From NCBI RefSeq assembly GCF_003669035.1, contig NZ_CP033070.1:3906001-3970000 (forward strand): a stretch of 64,000 nt of DNA. The letters are read 5' to 3'. Below the pieces are notes generated by a model that did no database searches, was not told the origin of the DNA, and saw only the letters and a list, made by a program, of their open reading frames with translations. This DNA comes from Chryseobacterium sp. 3008163. Its GTDB lineage: Bacteria > Bacteroidota > Bacteroidia > Flavobacteriales > Weeksellaceae. The position numbers and the translations under genes were made by a program. Below are positions 56,632-64,000 of this stretch, piece by piece (within the stretch, counting starts at the first letter, position 1; the number at the start of each line of letters is the position of its first letter).

Positions 56632-59490
56632 ATGAATACAGAGCAGTTTGTGAGCCGTCACATTTCCCTAAACGAAGCCGATAAGCAGGCAATGTTGGAA
56701 AAAGTTGGCGTTTCAAGTATCGAAGAATTGATTTCTCAAACCATTCCATCATCTATCCGTTTAGAAAATGATCTGAATATTTCAGAACCGCTTTCAGAAT
56801 ATCAGATGCTGAATCATTCGAAAGAATTGGCAGCAAAGAATACTGATTATACGAGTTATATCGGTTTTGGATACCACAATACCTTGTTGCCATCGGCGAT
56901 TCAGAGAAATATCTTTGAAAACCCAAGCTGGTACACAGCGTACACGCCTTACCAGGCAGAGATTGCGCAGGGAAGATTAGAAGCTTTGCTTAATTATCAG
57001 ACTGTTGTGTGTGATTTGACAGGTTTTGCGTTGGCAAATGCATCTTTGTTGGATGAATCTACAGCAGCTGCAGAAGCAATGCACATGTTCTTCAACAACA
57101 GAACGAAAGATCAGAAAAAAGCAGGAGCAAATAAGTTCTTTATCTCTGACTTGGTTTTACCTCAAACCGTTTCTGTTTTAAAAACAAAAGCTGAAGGTTT
57201 AGCAATCGAAATCGTTGAAGGTGATCACAAAACACATCAGTTCGACGAATCTTACTACGGAGTTTTATTGCAATATCCAGGTAAAAATGGAATCGTTTTA
57301 GACTATACAGAAGATATCGTTGAATACAAAAAATTAGACTTACAGGTTGTTGTAGCTTGTGATCCTATGGCTTTGGTTAAATTGAAATCTCCTGCATCAA
57401 TGGGTGCTGACTGTGCGGTTGGTACTTCACAGAGATTCGGTATTCCATTGGGTTATGGTGGTCCTCACGCGGCATTTTTCTCTTGTAAAGAAGATTATAA
57501 AAGAGATATTCCGGGAAGAATCATCGGGGTTTCTCAGGATATGTACGGAAAACGTGCTTTGAGAATGGCTTTGCAAACTAGAGAGCAACACATCAAAAGA
57601 GAAAGAGCAACTTCAAACATCTGTACTGCTCAGGTTCTTTTAGCTGTTATGGCCGGAATGTACGCAGTTTATCACGGTCCGAAAGGATTAAATTATATTG
57701 CTGACCAGATTCACTTTAAAGCAAATGCACTAAAAGGCGGATTGAAAGCTTTAGGCTATCAGACCGTTGAAGAGCCAATCTTTGACACGGTAAAAATCGT
57801 GATGGCTGAAGATGAGAAAGCAAGACTGATGAGAATGATGCTTGATCACAAGTTAAACTTAAACTATTTCACAGAAGGAGTAATCAGCATTGCGATCAAC
57901 GAAAGTACAACGTTGGAAAAACTGAATGTTTTGATGGCTTCTTTCGCTCAGTTTAAAGACAAGCAGACTTTCAAATTAGAAATAAAAGAAGGATACAGCA
58001 TTCCTGAAGAAAATCTTAGAAAAGATGAGATTTTGACAGAGGAAGTATTCAACAAATACCATACAGAGACAGAATTGATGCGTTACATCAAACGTCTTGA
58101 AAGAAAAGATTTATCATTAACGCATTCGATGATTTCTTTGGGCTCTTGTACAATGAAGCTGAACGCTGCGACTCAAATGTTGCCACTTTCTTGGGATAAT
58201 TGGGGAGCTGTTCACCCATTTGTACCGGTAAATCAGGCAGGAGGTTATCAGGAAATGATCAAAGAATTAGAGAAAGATCTTTCTGAAATCACAGGTTTTG
58301 CAGGAACCTCACTTCAGCCAAACTCTGGCGCGCAGGGAGAATATGCAGGATTGATGGTGATCAGAGAATATCACATCTCAAGAGGCGAAGGTCACAGAAA
58401 TGTGGTGTTGATTCCTCAGTCTGCACACGGAACCAACCCGGCTTCTGCAGCAATGGCAGGAATGAAAATTGTTGTCGTTAAAAACCTTGAAAGTGGCGAA
58501 ATTGACTTCGAAGATTTCAAAGCAAAAACAGAGCAGCATTCTGAAAACCTTTCTTGTGTAATGATCACTTATCCGTCAACTTACGGATTCTTTGATGCCA
58601 ACATTAAAGAAATTACGCAATTAGTTCATGATCACGGCGGACAGGTTTATATGGACGGTGCCAACATGAACGCTCAGGTAGGATATACAAGTCCTGGAAA
58701 CATCGGAGCAGACGTTTGTCACCTTAATCTTCACAAAACTTTTGCTATTCCTCACGGAGGTGGTGGTCCAGGTGTTGGTCCGATCTGTGTTGCGAAACAT
58801 TTAGTTCCTTTCTTGCCTACGAATGCTAACATTAAAGTAGGTTCAAAAGAAGCGATTGAAGGAATTTCAGCAGCCCCTTACGGTTCTGGATTGATTCTTA
58901 ATATTTCTTACGCTTACATCAAAATGTTGGGAACTTCAGGTTTGAAAAAAGCTACTGAGCACGCAATTTTAAATGCAAACTATTTAAAAGAAATCTTAGC
59001 AGAACATTTCCCTATTTTATATTCAAATACTGAAGGTAGAGTAGCGCACGAATGTATCGTAGATTTCCGTCAGTTCAAATCTTTAGGAATTGAAGTGGCT
59101 GATGTTGCAAAAAGATTGATGGATTACGGTTTCCACGCACCAACGGTTTCTTTCCCGGTTGCAGGAACATTGATGATCGAACCTACAGAATCTGAAAGCA
59201 AATCTGAAATCGACCGTTTTGCTGAAGCTCTTATCGCAATCAAGCATGAGATCGATGAGATTGCTAACGGTGAAGCAGATCAGACAAACAACGTACTAAA
59301 AAATGCTCCTCACACTGAGCAATTGGTAATTTCTGATTCTTGGGATAAACCATACAGCAGAGAAAAGGCGGCTTATCCTCTACATTGGGTAAGAGATCAT
59401 AAATTCTTTGCTTCGGTTTCTAGAGTTGATGAAGCTTATGGAGACAGAAACTTGGTTTGTACTTGTGAGCCGATTGAAGCTTATATGTAA
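56632..59490 (+). CDS. gcvP: glycine dehydrogenase (aminomethyl-transferring), P-protein
   Basis: The product has 952 residues, the full-length single-chain form. It decarboxylates glycine and passes the aminomethyl group to the lipoyl H protein in the glycine cleavage system. The pyridoxal-phosphate Lys is K702 in HLNLHKTFAIPHGGGGPGVGPI. The N-terminal half contains YIGFGYHNTLLPSAIQRNIFE and PYQAEIAQGRLEALLNYQT, and the C-terminal SLGSCTMKLNAATQM near 505 marks the second module. No gcvT or gcvH is nearby. A terminator follows. Confidence 0.97.
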   Translation: MNTEQFVSRHISLNEADKQAMLEKVGVSSIEELISQTIPSSIRLENDLNISEPLSEYQMLNHSKELAAKNTDYTSYIGFGYHNTLLPSAIQRNIFENPSWYTAYTPYQAEIAQGRLEALLNYQTVVCDLTGFALANASLLDESTAAAEAMHMFFNNRTKDQKKAGANKFFISDLVLPQTVSVLKTKAEGLAIEIVEGDHKTHQFDESYYGVLLQYPGKNGIVLDYTEDIVEYKKLDLQVVVACDPMALVKLKSPASMGADCAVGTSQRFGIPLGYGGPHAAFFSCKEDYKRDIPGRIIGVSQDMYGKRALRMALQTREQHIKRERATSNICTAQVLLAVMAGMYAVYHGPKGLNYIADQIHFKANALKGGLKALGYQTVEEPIFDTVKIVMAEDEKARLMRMMLDHKLNLNYFTEGVISIAINESTTLEKLNVLMASFAQFKDKQTFKLEIKEGYSIPEENLRKDEILTEEVFNKYHTETELMRYIKRLERKDLSLTHSMISLGSCTMKLNAATQMLPLSWDNWGAVHPFVPVNQAGGYQEMIKELEKDLSEITGFAGTSLQPNSGAQGEYAGLMVIREYHISRGEGHRNVVLIPQSAHGTNPASAAMAGMKIVVVKNLESGEIDFEDFKAKTEQHSENLSCVMITYPSTYGFFDANIKEITQLVHDHGGQVYMDGANMNAQVGYTSPGNIGADVCHLNLHKTFAIPHGGGGPGVGPICVAKHLVPFLPTNANIKVGSKEAIEGISAAPYGSGLILNISYAYIKMLGTSGLKKATEHAILNANYLKEILAEHFPILYSNTEGRVAHECIVDFRQFKSLGIEVADVAKRLMDYGFHAPTVSFPVAGTLMIEPTESESKSEIDRFAEALIAIKHEIDEIANGEADQTNNVLKNAPHTEQLVISDSWDKPYSREKAAYPLHWVRDHKFFASVSRVDEAYGDRNLVCTCEPIEAYM

Positions 59491-59512
59491 TTAAAGTTTT
59501 TTTAGATATAAT

Positions 59513-59547
59513 AAATCCCTTTCAGTTTTTTGAAAGGGATTTTTTTG
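59513..59547 (+). terminator. gcvP terminator
   Basis: AAATCCCTTTCA (59513-59524) pairs with TGAAAGGGATTT (59531-59542), with further T. Confidence 0.88.
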
Positions 59548-59665
59548 GTATTAAAATTGTCTCGAATTGAGCTTAACAGTTTGGATATAATCAAAGTCGA
59601 GGAAAACGAAGTACTTCACTTTTGCTAATGTTTATAGAATTGCGCAAGTTCAGCTTTGTATTTTA

Positions 59666-59690
59666 TCCCAGTTTTGGTAATCCCTTATTG
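59666..59690 (+). repeat. left flank of a cassette-like lipoprotein gene
   Basis: Begins TCCCAGTTTTGGTAATCCC. It matches the segment at 60804-60828 at 19 of 25 positions in direct orientation, 1138 bp apart, on either side of a single minus-strand gene. Confidence 0.4.
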
Positions 59691-59702
59691 TCTAATGGTA
59701 TT

Positions 59703-60716
59703 TTAATCTACAGGTAAGTTTATTATTTTTATACATATAAAGTCGCCTGTTATAAACAATATTTTTTCATTTTTATACGCTATAATTTGTGAAATATAAT
59801 CGCTTCTAATTTGTTTATTGGCATCCAATTCTACTGTAACGTTAATGCTTTGTCCATTTTCTCTATTTAATAATAGTTTTGTATTGGGATTATTATTGAG
59901 TAACTTGCCTGTAATTTTATTCGGAATATTCACCCACATTTTAGAAAAAGTTTCTTTTGTTCCTTTAAGGAAAATACTTGGGTTAACTGAAAATCCATTT
60001 ATACAATTATTAGCCCCCTCACTGACATACGTGTTATCATTCTTTAATACAGAAATTCTTTTTCCACATGTATTATTGGGCAAACTTGCAAAAAATGCCA
60101 TTGAAAGGTCGTTTTTAAAATTATAGTTTGTACCCAATTTATTCAACATACTCAAATAAAATTCAGTTATTGATTTTTTTTGAGTATTATCTGTCAAAGA
60201 TTTGTAATCTATTTCAAGACAATAATCGCACTTTTCGCTTGGCTTGCAATCTAATAATGAAATATCTGCATTTGTAGGTAGACTAAAATTGCAAGTTTCA
60301 GTTCCGGGACATACTTTTTGAATTTCATAACTTATTTCACGATATACACCATCGACTGTATCAAAAGAACATCCTAAAATAGTACTGCCCCCAATTCCAA
60401 TTTGTCTTAATTCATAGCCGGGATAATTCGCATCTATTGGGTAAGGAATCCAACTTTCAACAAAGTATTTTTTTATGAAAGTTACTGAAACAACATCGTT
60501 AGGATTTTCATTTTTTGCAACCCATTGAAAATGGTTAACTCCATTTATTGTTTTACAGATAGTTTGATTCAAATCTATTTTAATACAATTTCTTGGAATA
60601 CTACATTTTGGTGGTCCTTTTAAGATACCTGTCCCTGAACTACCACAGCCTTGTAAAAGGATTAATGAAGCTAATAAAATCATATAGTTCATTACTGATT
60701 TTGGTTTTTGTATCAT
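59703..60716 (-). CDS. lipoprotein of unknown function
   Basis: The product has 337 residues from 60716, or 329 if the ATG at 60692 (MNYMILLASLILLQGC) is used, which gives a better signal peptide. The lipobox LLQGC places the mature N-terminus at Cys24 (60716 numbering). The rest is rich in Cys (KCSIPRNCIK, CPGTETCNF, CKPSEKCDYC), suggesting several disulfides. Many short beta strands are visible, with no recognised domain. Composition is AT-rich. It is flanked by similar direct repeats and may be a mobile or cassette gene. Confidence 0.75.
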   Translation of the reverse strand: MIQKPKSVMNYMILLASLILLQGCGSSGTGILKGPPKCSIPRNCIKIDLNQTICKTINGVNHFQWVAKNENPNDVVSVTFIKKYFVESWIPYPIDANYPGYELRQIGIGGSTILGCSFDTVDGVYREISYEIQKVCPGTETCNFSLPTNADISLLDCKPSEKCDYCLEIDYKSLTDNTQKKSITEFYLSMLNKLGTNYNFKNDLSMAFFASLPNNTCGKRISVLKNDNTYVSEGANNCINGFSVNPSIFLKGTKETFSKMWVNIPNKITGKLLNNNPNTKLLLNRENGQSINVTVELDANKQIRSDYISQIIAYKNEKILFITGDFICIKIINLPVD

Positions 60717-60803
60717 GATATTAATTTTAGTTATTTATGGGCATGTCTTTACACTTGCAGGCAACGAGTAGGGGGGCGATGGATATCGAAGCATAATACT
60801 TAG

Positions 60804-60828
60804 TCCCGCTTTTGGCAATATCTTCTTG
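60804..60828 (+). repeat. right flank of the cassette-like lipoprotein gene
   Basis: Begins TCCCGCTTTTGGCAATATC, the counterpart of the segment at 59666-59690. The rest of the 60717-61026 gap contains only the terminator at 60990. Confidence 0.4.
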
Positions 60829-60989
60829 GTGGGAGTTTTTCTATCTTTATTTTACTTTTTCACAGGTATTTTGTATTCCCATTCACAAGCTTTAGTTTTT
60901 GCTTATAAACAAAAACTAAATTGAAATAATAAAACTTTAAGTAAATATGGTCTGTTATTTTTATCTACTCAAAGCTATACCATATATCC

Positions 60990-61022
60990 AACAAAAAAAA
61001 TAGCTACTATTAGCTATTTTTA
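60990..61022 (-). terminator. terminator of the PAS-LuxR gene
   Basis: AAAATAGCTA (60997-61006) pairs with TAGCTATTTT (61011-61020), with poly-T on the minus strand. Confidence 0.8.
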
Positions 61023-61026
61023 ATCT

Positions 61027-61803
61027 TCAAATCCACCCCTCTTTTATCGATTTACTTAGTAAGTCCAATGGGTTATGAACTTCAGCTTTAGTCAAAATAT
61101 TTTTCCGATGGTTATGCACAGTATTCAGACTAATAAATAACTTTTCGGCAATGGTCTTACTGTTTTTGCCTTCCAATATGCATTTCAAAACTTCTTTTTC
61201 TCTTTTCGTGAATAGATCAAATGACTTAGTGAGCTTCTCTGTAACCTCAATATTATAATATGATGGCTCATCATCAAAGCCAATAATAGAAAAACAAGGT
61301 GTACCCTCTTTTTTGATATGGGTAATATCCGTATGCAAGACCAGACTTCTGTAATAGTTATTTTCATCAAATTCGATGGGAACGATTTGATGAAGTAGGC
61401 GAATATAATTATTGGTTTTAGTTTTTATTCTGTAATCGTGCTGGAATTTGTAACTGCCTCTTTTTTCCAATGGTAATTCTTTTAGAAATTCTGTTAATTT
61501 GTTTTCAAAATTTAAGAAATAAGGCTTATCATTCGGATGAATTTGGTCTAAAAAAAATAAAGCATTTATTTCATTAGAATCGTAACCAAGTATATTTTTA
61601 ATGTGAGGACTTATGAATTCTAATTCCATCGTAGATACATTAAAAATCATATAGTAGTAATCTCCCGCTTGAAAAATATTCAGCAATTTTTTGTGAAGTT
61701 CCAGATTAAGCTCCAAATTTTTTGTGTAAGAAGCATCTTTTAATATTGCTTTACCCCATACCTCAGTGGCAGCTTGATACAGAGATGTTTTAGACTTTTC
61801 CAT
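61027..61803 (-). CDS. PAS domain LuxR-type transcriptional regulator
   Basis: The product has 258 residues. A PAS-like domain at about 45-170 (YYMIFNVSTMELEFISPHIKNILGYDSNEI and FLDQIHPNDKPYFLNF, DYRIKTKTNNYIRLLHQIVPI) senses a small molecule or redox state. A LuxR-type HTH at about 195-255 follows (LTKREKEVLKCILEGKNSKTIAEKLFISLNTVHNHRKNIL). No receiver domain is present, so it is not a classical response regulator. A long leader lies upstream. Confidence 0.9.
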   Translation of the reverse strand: MEKSKTSLYQAATEVWGKAILKDASYTKNLELNLELHKKLLNIFQAGDYYYMIFNVSTMELEFISPHIKNILGYDSNEINALFFLDQIHPNDKPYFLNFENKLTEFLKELPLEKRGSYKFQHDYRIKTKTNNYIRLLHQIVPIEFDENNYYRSLVLHTDITHIKKEGTPCFSIIGFDDEPSYYNIEVTEKLTKSFDLFTKREKEVLKCILEGKNSKTIAEKLFISLNTVHNHRKNILTKAEVHNPLDLLSKSIKEGWI

Positions 61804-62314
61804 GGTTATTGGTTTTTTAGATGTTTAACTTTCGATGACTTTTATAATTTCAAATCCCACTAAAGCATATTATTCGTAAAATAAACTTTACTGAGCATTG
61901 TAATTGAGATATGAAAGGCTTTATCAGATGTAGTATCTGTTTGTGGTGAAAAGTGTTATAGTTTTTAACAAATGTATATTTTATTTTGAATTGAATGTGT
62001 ATTTTAAACTAAATTATTTCGCTAAATAATATGCAATTCAAGAATAAAGTAAATTATTGTAATGATTATTCAGAAAATTTGTGGCGAAAAGAAATTGCTG
62101 GTTCAAACTCAAAATAATAAATAAAAACTTCAGGTTGAAAAACAAATTTTTCATTCATCTCATAAGTTATTTCCAGCCCATTAAAATTTTTTAATTTAGT
62201 GTTAATACTATGATTTAAAATCTAAATGATTGATACATAATTGTTCAGCAGGATGGTGCAGGATGCTCATATTTACGTTTGTGATTAGCTTGGTTAACAC
62301 AAAATTAATATTAC
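61804..62314. other. 511-bp AT-rich intergenic region
   Basis: No gene, hairpin or repeat that I can support. TACGTTTG at 62274-62281, 34 bp before the lyase ATG, matches the -7 consensus, but no TTG is found at the right distance, so no promoter is claimed. Confidence 0.4.
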
Positions 62315-64000
62315 ATGAACAAGAAAACTTTACTCATTAAGCAAGCTTTAAAATCTTTGCTATTGTGTGGATTGACCTTATCCGCTGCTGGCTTAGATGC
62401 TCAGACATTAGCATTTCCTGAAGCTACCGGTTTTGGTAGATATACCACCGGAGCAAGAGGAGCAGCCAATCCTCAAATCTATTTAGTTACGAATTTAAAT
62501 GACAGTGGCGCAGGTTCTTTCCGTGATGCAGTGAGTCAGCCGGGAAGATTTGTGATTTTCAAAGTGGGAGGGATTGTTAATTTACAATCTGTTGTTGCCG
62601 TGGCTGCCAATACAACAATTGCCGGGCAGACCGCTCCGGGAGAAGGGATTTTGTTTTTAGGACCTAGAGTATCATTTTCAGGATCGAGTAATACCATTGC
62701 AAGATATATGCGTATCCGTTATGGCGGAACGTCGCAAAATCAGGATGCATCAGGAATTTCCAACGGGGCGAATATTATTCTGGATCACATGACGTTTACC
62801 TGGGGAACAGATGAGGTTTTCTCCATCAACTGGGATAACAATGGGACAAGTCCGGATAATATCACCATCCAAAATTCTATTATCGGACAGGGATTACATC
62901 GCCATAACCATTCTGCGGGAGGTTTGATGCAGCCGTCTGCCGGAGGAAAAATCAGTTTAATCGGAAATTTATACATCTGTAATAAGACCCGTAATAATAA
63001 AGTAAAAGGAATCAACGAGTTTGTAAACAATGTCGTTTACAACTGGGGGAATTATGGAAACACGTACGGACACACTCAGTCTGGAGAAGCGTACATTATG
63101 GGCGGTGATTCTGCGGGAAGTTCTTTTGTAAATATCATCAATAATTATTTTATTGGAGGACCCAATACGAGCGGTACTGTTTCTACACCTTTCAGTGTAG
63201 GAAACGCCAACTTTAATTTATATGGTTCAGGAAATTATTTTGATAATAATAAAAACGGAGTTTTAGATGGAGCACTCGTTCCTTCTGATTTAACTGGATT
63301 TCCTGCTGGAGATATAACGGCAATACAGTCGACTTCTTATGATTATCCGATGAAGAACCCGACACTAACGGCTCAGGGAGCATTTGATAATATCATTGCA
63401 GGCGTGGGAGCATCTTATCCGAAACGTGATCAGGTAGATGGTCTGATGATTTCAGATCTTCAGTCGAAAGGAACAACTGCTGCGTATGTGTATGTACAAA
63501 CTGATTTAACCACTCAATTTGGTTTTACCAATGGTGGTGCAGGTCATATTTACGGTGCTCCGGCTCCTTTAGATACCGACAATGACGGAATGCCCGATGC
63601 TTGGGAAACTGCCAACGGACTGAATCCAAATGTTCCTGATGCTTTAAACGTAAGCACTACGAATGCTCCTTATCTGAATATTGAGGTATATATAAACAGT
63701 TTACCGAATACACCGGCTCCGGATTTTGTTATCCCTCCTTCTGGAGTGAATTTCACGAATGCTTTGACATCCGGAACTCCGGCTACCAGTTCGTTAACTG
63801 TAAATTGGAGTGATAATGCAACTAATGAAACCAATTATGTACTGGAGCGTTCACTAAATGGTACTGCGTTCACAGTTATTGCTACATTGCCTGCGAATAC
63901 AACAAGTTATAATGAAACAGGTTTAACACCGAATACTCAGTATTATTACAGAGTCAAAGCGACCAATGCTACCGATTCTTCGGTCTATACAGCGAATGCG
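62315..64000 (+). CDS. secreted pectate-lyase-like protein with FN3 domain, 3' end outside the window
   Basis: An open frame of 562 codons runs to the right edge. Signal peptide (LLLCGLTLSAAGLDAQ) and then a parallel-beta-helix lyase-like region (about 30-400): FPEATGFGRYTTGARGA, NTTIAGQTAPGEGI, MRIRYGG, DHMTFTWGTDEVFSI, IIGQGLHRHNHSAGGLM, the order of polysaccharide lyase family 1. A DTDNDGMPDAWE calcium-loop motif and an FN3 domain (NWSDNATNETNYVLERSL and TQYYYRVKATN) follow. A T9SS C-terminal domain is expected beyond the edge. It likely degrades pectin or related polysaccharide. Confidence 0.85.
   Translation, partial: MNKKTLLIKQALKSLLLCGLTLSAAGLDAQTLAFPEATGFGRYTTGARGAANPQIYLVTNLNDSGAGSFRDAVSQPGRFVIFKVGGIVNLQSVVAVAANTTIAGQTAPGEGILFLGPRVSFSGSSNTIARYMRIRYGGTSQNQDASGISNGANIILDHMTFTWGTDEVFSINWDNNGTSPDNITIQNSIIGQGLHRHNHSAGGLMQPSAGGKISLIGNLYICNKTRNNKVKGINEFVNNVVYNWGNYGNTYGHTQSGEAYIMGGDSAGSSFVNIINNYFIGGPNTSGTVSTPFSVGNANFNLYGSGNYFDNNKNGVLDGALVPSDLTGFPAGDITAIQSTSYDYPMKNPTLTAQGAFDNIIAGVGASYPKRDQVDGLMISDLQSKGTTAAYVYVQTDLTTQFGFTNGGAGHIYGAPAPLDTDNDGMPDAWETANGLNPNVPDALNVSTTNAPYLNIEVYINSLPNTPAPDFVIPPSGVNFTNALTSGTPATSSLTVNWSDNATNETNYVLERSLNGTAFTVIATLPANTTSYNETGLTPNTQYYYRVKATNATDSSVYTANA

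Overview
The window looks like a chromosomal segment of a Chryseobacterium-like member of the Flavobacteriia (Bacteroidota). The evidence is low GC with AT-rich spacers, type IX secretion (T9SS) sorting domains, promoters of the TTG-N(19-20)-TAnnTTTG type, a 739-residue monomeric isocitrate dehydrogenase, a 661-residue urocanate hydratase, DUF6261 and DUF763 proteins, and Flavobacteriia-style intergenic palindromes. No rRNA, tRNA, CRISPR array, prophage or intact insertion sequence was seen. The genus call is an inference from gene content.

Layout. 1-2982: partial Gfo/Idh/MocA oxidoreductase, pcm, a DUF1801 protein, a D-2-hydroxyacid dehydrogenase and a small acidic protein. 3167-7368: a giant T9SS type B surface protein, frameshifted. 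7697-9682: urocanate hydratase. 9700-15500: accessory-looking tract with six copies of a large palindromic repeat, short unknown genes, a 42-bp repeat array before a DUF6261 gene and a 163-bp element with perfect terminal inverted repeats. 15508-20473: an orphan antitoxin-like protein, GapN-type aldehyde dehydrogenase, an antitoxin with a truncated toxin, a GYF-RDD membrane protein and an alpha/beta hydrolase behind a perfect 18-bp palindrome. 20884-30000: ECF sigma factor with a membrane partner, DUF417 and AraC pair, YdcF, S41 peptidase, MBL hydrolase, GNAT, CNNM/CorC and MFS transporter. 30172-34769: isocitrate dehydrogenase, a 44-residue-repeat surface protein with a T9SS partner, and thiol peroxidase.

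34859-41342 holds three tandem class III nucleotide cyclases, the second and third nearly identical at their 3' ends. 41471-44448: HD phosphohydrolase, YitT and DUF763. 44630-51168: a Crp/Fnr regulator followed by a run of small genes all on the + strand (two VOC, two DinB, two PhnB-like, three SRPBCC, one helix-hairpin-helix, one DoxX), resembling a stress or xenobiotic cluster. 51344-64000: S9 peptidase, a second ECF sigma operon, a J-domain membrane protein, a small Cys-rich gene, gcvP, a lipoprotein flanked by similar sequence, a PAS-LuxR regulator and the start of a secreted pectate-lyase-like protein cut by the window edge.

The most striking property is technical or mutational. At least 23 reading-frame breaks occur in 14 genes or remnants, and every one is repaired by adding exactly one base, nearly always within a homopolymer run. 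The third cyclase keeps six A where the near-identical second has five. I read this as systematic homopolymer under-calling in the assembly rather than mass gene decay, so the entries typed pseudogene for this reason are probably intact genes in the organism.
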